Part shown: one piece after another, positions 1 through 5,020 of the stretch | Position numbering within the stretch: the first letter of the stretch is position 1 | How the letters are laid out: the number at the start of each line of letters is the position of its first letter | Assembly (NCBI GenBank): GCA_017539885.1 | Contig: JAFYCC010000007.1 | Coordinates: 1 to 7,437, forward strand | Length of the DNA: 7,437 nt | From: Oscillospiraceae bacterium | GTDB taxonomy: Bacteria > Bacillota_A > Clostridia > Oscillospirales > Oscillospiraceae | Reading direction: 5' to 3' | Position numbers and translations under genes: made by a program | Notes under the pieces: model-generated | What the model saw: only the letters and a program-made list of their open reading frames with translations | Databases searched by the model: none | What the model was told of the DNA's origin: nothing

Positions 1-8
1 CTCCCCTT
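1..8 (-). promoter_or_regulatory. Shine-Dalgarno-like sequence at the window edge
   Basis: On the minus strand these bases read AAGGGGAG, a good ribosome binding site. It lies about 40 bases downstream of the promoter at 52-80, so a gene probably starts just outside the window. A competing reading is the ATG at 37-39, open for 13 codons to the edge, but it has no ribosome binding site in front of it and would be almost leaderless. The edge makes a choice impossible. Confidence 0.4.
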
Positions 9-51
9 CGTTATTTTTCGCAAGAACCACGTTTTCCATTCCGATGCTGCC

Positions 52-80
52 AGTATACCATGCCATTGGCAGCTTGTCTA
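52..80 (-). promoter_or_regulatory. SigA-type promoter with extended -10, firing leftward
   Basis: The minus strand shows TAGACA (75-80, five of six matches to TTGACA), a 17-base spacer, and TATACT (52-57) preceded by TGG, an extended -10. Transcription would start near 45 and run out of the window. A perfect 7-base inverted repeat, GCTGCCA (46-52) and TGGCAGC (67-73), brackets the -10 and part of the spacer and could be an operator. The regulated gene is not visible. Confidence 0.6.
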
Positions 81-116
81 TGCAAAGACTTGCGATCCTG
101 CCTTCCGGAACTGCAG

Positions 117-220
117 CAAAACGGCCGTCCGCCAGTGATACGTTCCCTCTATGGGAGACAGTGAGACAAAAGCACTGTCTCCCAAAAGGGGGAGCAGTTC
201 ACAGCCGGACGGCCGTTTTG
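117..220. repeat. 104-base imperfect palindrome (MITE-like or large terminator hairpin)
   Basis: The outer arms are perfect over 15 bases: CAAAACGGCCGTCCG at 117-131 pairs with 206-220. The inner arms are perfect over 12 bases: TGGGAGACAGTG at 152-163 pairs with 173-184, around a 9-base loop. The stretches between them (132-151 and 185-205) pair imperfectly, so the whole element can fold into one long hairpin or cruciform. It begins 12 bases past the stop codon of the gene at 233-910 and ends in TTTT on either strand, so it may end transcription from that gene. Its length and terminal inverted repeats also fit a MITE or other small palindromic repeat. No target-site duplication could be seen. 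It accounts for most of the gene-free stretch 1-232. Confidence 0.75.
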
Positions 221-232
221 AATTGCCGGTAA

Positions 233-910
233 TCAGCCGTGCACGTTATAGTCCGCGCAAAGCAGGTTCATACTCTTGAAGAGCTTATAACCGTAGATAA
301 ACGGTCCGACAACAATCAGGGTGCCGAAGAACCCCCAGCCCCAGAATGTACCCGCGCCGAAACTGTAGTCGATGCCACGGCGATAAAGCTCGTTCCCGAT
401 GCGCGTGCAGAGACGGTGGCTCCACACGAGCGGCACGATGCCGAACGTCAGCCACGAGAAGATAAACAGCACCAGGCAGTAATGCATCGTCTTCTTTCCG
501 TCATATCTGGTGGCAATGACATTGATATCCGTACTTATGGTGGACATGACCACGATCGCGTAGATGCCGAGCGTGATGATGCTCAGCAGGATGAACTTAA
601 GCAGGCCGCGGTTTGTACGCAGCTGGACTGCCGGAGCATAGCCGTAAGACGGCTGCGGCTGATACGTGTACTGCGGCTGCTGGTATTGTGGCTGCTGATA
701 CTGATACTGCTGCTGCTGATACTGCTGTTGCTGATACTGTGGCTGCTGATACTGCTACTCCTTATAGGAATTGACATAGTTGGTCTGCGGGGCAGGATTA
801 TCCTTCGGTACGCTGTGCTCCGCCGGTTTTTTCGGGACGGGCGCACCGCAGTTTGTGCAGAACTTCGCGTCATCCGGCATCGCGGCTCCGCAGCTGGTGC
901 AAAAGCTCAT
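233..910 (-). pseudogene. Zinc-ribbon DUF4234 membrane protein, interrupted by an in-frame amber codon
   Basis: Reading the one internal TAG as an amino acid gives 225 residues. The N-terminus is a zinc ribbon with Cys4-x2-Cys7 and Cys18-x2-Cys21. A Pro-rich linker and a Gln/Tyr-rich repeat (about residues 52-92) follow. The C-terminal DUF4234 domain has three predicted membrane segments near 103-120, 142-165 and 187-209. The start is the ATG at 908-910, with GGGAGG seven bases upstream. Codon 52 (755-757) is TAG, directly before CAG TAT CAG CAG; one base change from CAG would restore a uniform repeat. The frame is otherwise open to TGA at 233-235. Without readthrough only a 51-residue soluble zinc-ribbon peptide would be made. 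No start codon with a suitable ribosome site follows the TAG closely. The DUF4234 family has no established function; such proteins are common in Firmicutes. The lesion may be a recent nonsense mutation, a sequencing error or a suppressed codon. Confidence 0.8.
662..754 (-). repeat. Tandem CAG/TAT codon repeat encoding a Gln-Tyr-Pro-rich segment
   Basis: On the minus strand, imperfect units of the form TAT CAG CAG (CCA or CAG) repeat about eight times, giving YQQP and YQQQ peptides. It links the zinc ribbon to the membrane domain and is probably disordered. Such short repeats are prone to slippage and to length differences between strains. The amber codon lies at its upstream edge. Confidence 0.8.
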
Positions 911-941
911 CTCAAAGCCTCCCTAAATTATCTATGTATCC

Positions 942-970
942 AAAATAGCATGCCGGTGTGAAATACGCAA
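942..970 (-). promoter_or_regulatory. Possible promoter of the zinc-ribbon DUF4234 gene
   Basis: The minus strand has TTGCGT (965-970), a 17-base spacer, and TATTTT (942-947) preceded by TGC, an extended -10. The leader to the ATG at 910 would be about 25 bases. The -35 box is weak, matching TTGACA at only three positions, so the extended -10 carries most of the case. No clear terminator separates this site from the flavoenzyme gene upstream, so readthrough is also possible. Confidence 0.4.
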
Positions 971-1011
971 CGGGAATCGCACTGCTTTTCCAAAACTCTC
1001 GCAGTTGCGCA

Positions 1012-1022
1012 ATTATGTAAAC
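1012..1022 (-). repeat. GTTTACATAAT motif, copy 1
   Basis: This 11-base sequence lies four bases past the stop codon of the flavoenzyme gene. It is identical to 3036-3046 and 4997-5007, in the same orientation. With copy 3 the match extends to 14 bases (AGGTTTACATAATT). Its function is unknown; see findings. Confidence 0.7.
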
Positions 1023-1026
1023 CTTG

Positions 1027-3009
1027 TCAGCAGAACCTGCCAAGGAACTTTGCGGCGGTATAGGCGTTGCCGGTGGCATGGAGGATCGTCGAACTCGTTT
1101 TGCAGTCGCCGACCATATGGAAGACGGGCGCGACATCGTACATTGCCATTGCTTCCTCCCTGCGCGCGCGCATGCCCGCCGCGTAGGCCACAGTATCTGC
1201 AGCGTAGAAGACTTCGCCCTCCGGATTGACGCATCGCACTCCCTCCGCCGTGATCTCCACCGCTCGGGTATTCACGTGTACGGGTATCTCTTTCTGCAGG
1301 ATCATGTCCAGCACTGCCCTGCCGTGGCATGAGTTTCCGCCGTCATTGATCGCCGGTCCCATCTCCACGATCTCCACATCGTGGCCCAGATCCTTCAGAT
1401 AGATCGCAAGTTCCGTGCCCGCGAGTCCCGCGCCGAGGATGACGACCTTCCCCTCGGCGAGCGAGGGATCGGCGAAGGTCTCCACCGCGGAATGCACGTT
1501 CCTGCCGTCTATGCCGGTGACGGGCGGTTTCACGACAGAGGCTCCGATCGCGCAGATGACCGCGTCAGGCTTCAGTGCCGCAGCGGAATCTCTGGTGACG
1601 GCGGTGTTCAGCCGCACGTCCACGCCCAGCTTGTCGAGCTTCGCCTTCTGCTGCTCGATGTAGCAGTGCAGCCGTTCCTTGAACGGCACGTTTCTTTCGC
1701 AGAGAATGTTGCCGCCGAGCTCTCCGTTTTTCTCGCAGAGGATGACCTCATGCCCGTTCTCAGCGGCCGTCACAGCCGCCTGCATTCCTGCGATGCCTCC
1801 GCCTATGACAAGCACGCGCATCTTGCGCGGCGCCGGCAGCGCGTAAATCGCCTCGCGCTCGCGTCCGGCCTCCGGATTCAGCGCACAGACCAGGTCGCCG
1901 TGCGCGACGGTCTCTGAGAAGCAGGTCAGACAGCGCATGCATTTGCGAATGTCCTCTACGCGTCCGGCGCGCACCTTGTTGGGAAGGTCTGGATCGCAGT
2001 TGAGCTGTCGCGCCATATAGATGATGTCCGCTTTGCCCTCGGCGAGCACCTGCTCCATTACGTATGGATCGCTGAAGCCGCCCACCGTGCCGACAAGGGA
2101 TTTCTTCACGTGCTTTTTGATCTCCGCGGCGATATCCGCATGGTGTCCCTGCTCGTAGAACATGCTCAGGTGGGTACGGGAGAAGGACTCCGGGTTGAGA
2201 TTGTCCAGTGCGCTCACGGACACGCTGATGATATCGGCATGCCCGTCAAGCTGCTCGGCGATACGGCAGCCCTCGTCCACGCCGTAGCCGTCCGGGACGA
2301 TCTCCGTGCCGCTTATGCGAAACTCTACCGGGAAGCCGCGCCCGCACACGCGGTGGATCTCGTCGATGGCCATCACGGCGAATCGGCAGCGGTTTTCGGC
2401 GCTTGCGCCGCCCCACTTGTCCGTTCGATGGTTCTCCGTCGGGCTGAACCAGTGCTGGAAAGCTCTTGAATGCGCACCATGGATGCTCACCATCGGGAAG
2501 CCCGCCTTCTTCGCTGCCAGCGCGCCGACGCCGAAGTCGTGGATGACCTCAAGGATCCGCTCTTCGCTCATCTCTTTCACCCGGATACCGTCCGGACGCA
2601 GCATGTCGCAGGGGCCCTCCAGCGTCAGATGCAGGCGCTTTGCAAGATTCTCCGAGGGTTTGCTCGGCCCCGAACCGGTGAAGCAGAGCTCCATCGTGGG
2701 CACCGCGCCGTGGCGTTTCACTATGTCCGCCATGCGCGGGTAATTATAGCAGGCGCGGTTGGTGATGTCGCGAGGCCAGCGCTGGTCGTTGAACTCGGTA
2801 TGATCGATGATGACCTCTCCCTCGGCAACGGTCGCCGCGCCGCCGATGGCGATGCGCTCGAAGGCCAGCAGTCCCTCGGTGCTCGGCTGCCCCGGCGCGA
2901 TATCGTCCGTGTGCCCCGTTGGTGCGCAGAACATGTGATTTCGGTAAATCACGTCTCCGATCTGCAGCGGCGCGAGCAGATGCGGAAACTCCTTGAATGC
3001 GTCGACCAT
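1027..3009 (-). CDS. Old-yellow-enzyme family FMN/FAD/4Fe-4S oxidoreductase (2-enoate reductase / BaiCD / FadH type)
   Basis: The 660 residues match the usual length and layout of 2-enoate reductases, 2,4-dienoyl-CoA reductase and BaiCD/BaiH. An N-terminal FMN-binding TIM barrel spans about 1-345. It includes a SPTENHRTDKWGG segment at 189-201 and a GRVEDIRKC stretch that leads into the iron-sulfur site. Cys357, Cys360, Cys363 and Cys375 should bind the 4Fe-4S cluster. A pyridine nucleotide-disulfide reductase-like half follows, with glycine motifs at 401-408 (VIGGGIAG, FAD) and 523-531 (second nucleotide site) and a final VGD at 633-635. Electrons would pass from NAD(P)H through FAD and the cluster to FMN and then reduce a C=C bond in a cytoplasmic substrate. 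The usual HGAHGY motif reads HGAHSR (177-182) and QLxHxG reads ELCFTG (107-112), so the substrate may be atypical. The ATG at 3007-3009 has AGGAGG (3018-3023) eight bases upstream. It lies 37 bases after the DUF3783 gene and is probably cotranscribed with it. The substrate cannot be named from sequence. Confidence 0.9.
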   Translation of the reverse strand: MVDAFKEFPHLLAPLQIGDVIYRNHMFCAPTGHTDDIAPGQPSTEGLLAFERIAIGGAATVAEGEVIIDHTEFNDQRWPRDITNRACYNYPRMADIVKRHGAVPTMELCFTGSGPSKPSENLAKRLHLTLEGPCDMLRPDGIRVKEMSEERILEVIHDFGVGALAAKKAGFPMVSIHGAHSRAFQHWFSPTENHRTDKWGGASAENRCRFAVMAIDEIHRVCGRGFPVEFRISGTEIVPDGYGVDEGCRIAEQLDGHADIISVSVSALDNLNPESFSRTHLSMFYEQGHHADIAAEIKKHVKKSLVGTVGGFSDPYVMEQVLAEGKADIIYMARQLNCDPDLPNKVRAGRVEDIRKCMRCLTCFSETVAHGDLVCALNPEAGREREAIYALPAPRKMRVLVIGGGIAGMQAAVTAAENGHEVILCEKNGELGGNILCERNVPFKERLHCYIEQQKAKLDKLGVDVRLNTAVTRDSAAALKPDAVICAIGASVVKPPVTGIDGRNVHSAVETFADPSLAEGKVVILGAGLAGTELAIYLKDLGHDVEIVEMGPAINDGGNSCHGRAVLDMILQKEIPVHVNTRAVEITAEGVRCVNPEGEVFYAADTVAYAAGMRARREEAMAMYDVAPVFHMVGDCKTSSTILHATGNAYTAAKFLGRFC

Positions 3010-3035
3010 GTGTGGTGCCTCCTGTATCTTTCTGT

Positions 3036-3046
3036 ATTATGTAAAC
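3036..3046 (-). repeat. GTTTACATAAT motif, copy 2
   Basis: This copy directly abuts the TAA stop of the DUF3783 gene and lies upstream of the AGGAGG ribosome site of the flavoenzyme gene. It is identical to copies 1 and 3 over 11 bases, in the same orientation. Confidence 0.7.
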
Positions 3047-3433
3047 TTATTTCTCTTCGTGGACGCTCTTCCCGCCGCCGTGCATTGCGGCGTGTTCCGC
3101 GGCGAGTTCCCGACAGAGCGCGCGCGGCGTCCAGCCGAGGTTGTGTTCGGTGACGACCGCCTTGAGCGCGACCGCAGCCCGCTCGCGGCGCAGACCGGTC
3201 AGAAGGGCGTCGAGCTGTGCGCGGCTCAGGCCGTCGAGCACGAGCATCTCGTCAGAAAAAGGCTCCGCGTCTGTCTCCGATTCATCAAAACCCGCTCTGC
3301 CCGTAAGCGCACCGATCGTCTGCCCGTGATCCTCCGGCGGTATCTCACGGCATGCAGCTCCAAGTTTCAGTGCCAGAACGAGGATCTTCCGGCGCTTTTC
3401 CGCACCGATATTGAATAGCAGGATCTGCGCCAT
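3047..3433 (-). CDS. DUF3783 family protein
   Basis: This small, probably cytoplasmic protein of 128 residues has no signal peptide or membrane segment. It shows the layout of DUF3783 proteins of Firmicutes: a short beta-rich start (MAQILLFNIG), a DHGQTIGALTG segment at 35-45, a central stretch (60-85) resembling MLVLDGLSRAQLDALL, and a conserved-looking end with VVTEHNLGWTPRALCREL (93-110) and EH at 113-114. The family's function is not established. The frame stays open to 3790, but the ATG at 3431-3433 is the likely start: it follows GAGGGG at usable spacing and a strong promoter at 3467-3495, and longer versions would run through the upstream terminator. The flavoenzyme gene begins 37 bases after its TAA stop, so the two probably form one unit. 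A regulatory or accessory role for the flavoenzyme is only a guess from this pairing. Confidence 0.8.
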   Translation of the reverse strand: MAQILLFNIGAEKRRKILVLALKLGAACREIPPEDHGQTIGALTGRAGFDESETDAEPFSDEMLVLDGLSRAQLDALLTGLRRERAAVALKAVVTEHNLGWTPRALCRELAAEHAAMHGGGKSVHEEK

Positions 3434-3466
3434 ACGCGCGCCCCCTCTGAAAAATATACTGGAATG

Positions 3467-3495
3467 ATTATACGCCGCAGGACGGCAAACTGCAA
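3467..3495 (-). promoter_or_regulatory. SigA promoter of the DUF3783-flavoenzyme unit
   Basis: The minus strand has TTGCAG (3490-3495), a 17-base spacer, and a perfect TATAAT (3467-3472). Transcription would start near 3460, giving a leader of about 27 bases that includes the GAGGGG ribosome site. The promoter lies between the upstream terminator and the DUF3783 start, which supports an independent unit. The -35 box is inside an inverted repeat (3484-3514). Confidence 0.75.
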
Positions 3496-3514
3496 TTGAG
3501 GAAGCAGGTTTGCC
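3484..3514. repeat. Inverted repeat over the -35 box
   Basis: GGCAAACTGC (3484-3493) pairs with GCAGGTTTGCC (3504-3514), with one bulged base and a 10-base centre. It covers part of the -35 box at 3490-3495. It could be a repressor site or, because it follows the terminator at 3525-3549, a second hairpin in a tandem terminator. Confidence 0.5.
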
Positions 3515-3524
3515 TAAAATATTT

Positions 3525-3549
3525 CGCCCGGCCAGAAAATGGCCGGGCG
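3525..3549 (-). terminator. Rho-independent terminator after the RyR-domain gene
   Basis: A perfect 10-base-pair GC-rich stem, CGCCCGGCCA (3525-3534) with TGGCCGGGCG (3540-3549), closes a 5-base loop. On the minus strand it is followed by AAATATTTTA, a moderate U-tract. It lies a few bases beyond the TGA at 3555-3557 and closes the unit of the acyl kinase and RyR genes. Confidence 0.85.
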
Positions 3550-3554
3550 TCGTT

Positions 3555-4979
3555 TCAGTTCTCTGCTGGCACGGAAAGCAGTACGCGGATGTTGTCGCGG
3601 TCCTTCTGCTTTTCCGGCTCCGTAAGTGCGTCGTAGGACACAAGATCGGCGTGAATGCGCCGTGCGGGATCCTTGCGCTTCCCGTTTTCTGGATCACCGA
3701 AGCGCCAGTTGTTAAGATAGTGGTAGCGGCACCAGCGCTCGTGTTCCAGCTCTGAGAGCAGCTCGACCGTCTCCGGCGCGAGACTGTCATAGTCCGGCTT
3801 CAGGCCGGCTGTGCGGAGCATCTGCAGACGGATCTCGTGGTAGTCAGCCGCGCTGATATTCGAACCGCGGGTAAACGCATCGAGTTTTTTCCATTCCGCA
3901 TCGCGGTTCTCCGGCGTCTCCGCCGTGCCGCTGTACAGGCTGCAGTAGCGCAGATTGATCGTCTTTGCCAGCAGATAGCGCCGGTCCTCCAGCACGTTCT
4001 CCGGCTTTTCGGCCTCTGCGCGCCAGTCGAAGAAGTCCATACCGTAGGACTCGGAAAGAAGTTTTGCCTGCGCAGCCCCCGCGAGAAACACCGAAACGGG
4101 CGCCTGCGGCAGCAGCAGATGCAGCCTGCGCAGCAGCTGCGCCTGTTCGCTCTGCTCCACAACGATGATCCGCTTTGCGCCCGACAGCAGCGTCGCGGCC
4201 TCGTACCACGGCTCCTCATGGGCGATTACCCTGTCCCCGATCTCCCTCAGGCCGGTGTGAACGGCGAGCGTCGCCGCACAGTCCGCGAAAACATGGTAGC
4301 GCAGCTTTTGGGAAGGGGAAAAGATATTCGTCTGCAGGCCGCGAAGGAGCAGTTCCTCACCCAGCGTGCCGAAGCCCAGGATCGCGATATCCAGATCGAA
4401 GTCCGATGCGGCGGCATCCCCGTAAAGGCCGTGTTTTCTCCAGTACAGCCGCGATGCCGTCTCCTCTATGGAGAACAGAGTAACGCCTTCGCCGATCACG
4501 GCATGCACGGGCAGCGACTCGCAGCGCATATAGACCGGACGGCCGCCAAAGCGCTCCCGGTTGCGCGCATAGTAGGCAAGATTGTTTTCCTCGCTGTCAA
4601 GCAGAACGTAGCGGTGCGCTTTCGGCGGAAGCTCCCCGCACTCCACGCCCCGTTTTCCGAGCACCGCGAGCATCTGTTCACGCTCGTCCTCTGGACCGTA
4701 TACGGCGACGCTGTCGCCGCGGAGATAACGAAGGCCGCTGCGCAGACGCTCCCGCAGGGCCGCGGCCGCCATCAGGATCCCGCTTGCCGTGGCGAGCGGG
4801 GCCGTCCAGCGCGCGATCTCCACGAGGATATTCGGCGGCGCGTCTGTGAAGTTGAGCGCGTACATGGTCACGGAGCGGAACAGGGCCTCGAACAGAGAGC
4901 ACTCTCTGCTGATCAGGAATCCGACCGTTCCGATCAGCAGCGGTACGATCAGCAGCAGCCTTTTGACATGTTTGTTCAT
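3555..4979 (-). CDS. Channel-like membrane protein with two Rossmann-like folds and a C-terminal RyR domain
   Basis: The protein has 474 residues. Two hydrophobic segments, about 7-24 and 57-74, flank a short region (28-50) where a two-helix potassium channel would hold its pore loop; no TxGYG selectivity filter is present there. VAVYG (91-95) begins a first, degenerate Rossmann-like unit. ILGFGTLGEE (200-209) opens a second, with an intact GxGxxG at 202-207, recalling the TrkA-N/RCK regulatory domains of potassium channels. The C-terminus (about 405-466) matches the RyR repeat domain: LEHERW (411-416), NWRFG (424-428), then a HADLVSYDAL stretch and EKQKDRD (456-462). Bacterial proteins of this layout exist and are often annotated as TrkA-like or RyR-domain proteins; RyR domains have been proposed to sense nucleotide-type ligands, without firm proof. 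It starts 41 bases after the butyrate kinase gene with GGAG before the ATG at 4977-4979. It has no clear promoter of its own, so it is probably cotranscribed. Ion transport is inferred, not shown. Confidence 0.8.
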   Translation of the reverse strand: MNKHVKRLLLIVPLLIGTVGFLISRECSLFEALFRSVTMYALNFTDAPPNILVEIARWTAPLATASGILMAAAALRERLRSGLRYLRGDSVAVYGPEDEREQMLAVLGKRGVECGELPPKAHRYVLLDSEENNLAYYARNRERFGGRPVYMRCESLPVHAVIGEGVTLFSIEETASRLYWRKHGLYGDAAASDFDLDIAILGFGTLGEELLLRGLQTNIFSPSQKLRYHVFADCAATLAVHTGLREIGDRVIAHEEPWYEAATLLSGAKRIIVVEQSEQAQLLRRLHLLLPQAPVSVFLAGAAQAKLLSESYGMDFFDWRAEAEKPENVLEDRRYLLAKTINLRYCSLYSGTAETPENRDAEWKKLDAFTRGSNISAADYHEIRLQMLRTAGLKPDYDSLAPETVELLSELEHERWCRYHYLNNWRFGDPENGKRKDPARRIHADLVSYDALTEPEKQKDRDNIRVLLSVPAEN

Positions 4980-4996
4980 GCACGCTTCTCCATAAA

Positions 4997-5007
4997 ATTA
5001 TGTAAAC
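4997..5007 (-). repeat. GTTTACATAAT motif, copy 3
   Basis: This copy lies in the 41-base gap between the acyl kinase and RyR genes, 13 bases past the kinase stop and just before the GGAG ribosome site of the RyR gene. It is identical to copies 1 and 2 over 11 bases and to copy 1 over 14 bases. Confidence 0.7.
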
Positions 5008-5020
5008 CTAGCTCCTGCGC

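Noticed and set aside
755..757. Genome-wide reassignment of TAG to glutamine
   Set aside because: The other genes, about 1,900 codons in total, contain no in-frame TAG, which would be expected under such a code.
239..961. A 240-residue plus-strand frame with a long leucine-rich stretch
   Set aside because: It is antisense to the DUF4234 gene. The Leu-rich part is only the complement of the CAG/TAT repeat, and no ribosome site or family resemblance was seen. The minus-strand reading gives a recognisable zinc ribbon and DUF4234 domain.
975..1015. Terminator after the flavoenzyme gene
   Set aside because: A weak bulged stem (CGCAACTGC with GCAGTGCG) exists but no U-tract follows it, so it is not called.
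1012..1022. GTTTACATAAT as a -35 or -10 promoter element
   Set aside because: TTTACA has no -10 box 16-18 bases downstream at the copies examined, and CATAAT has no good -35 box upstream at any copy; the best is a four-of-six match at copy 3.
3434..3790. N-terminal extension of the DUF3783 frame to 3790
   Set aside because: It would run through the terminator at 3525-3549, the promoter at 3467-3495 and the end of the RyR gene. The ATG at 3431-3433 has its own ribosome site.
3555..4979. Antiphage system built on the RyR-domain protein
   Set aside because: No nucleotide cyclase, TIR, nuclease or other typical partner is next to it; the neighbours are metabolic.
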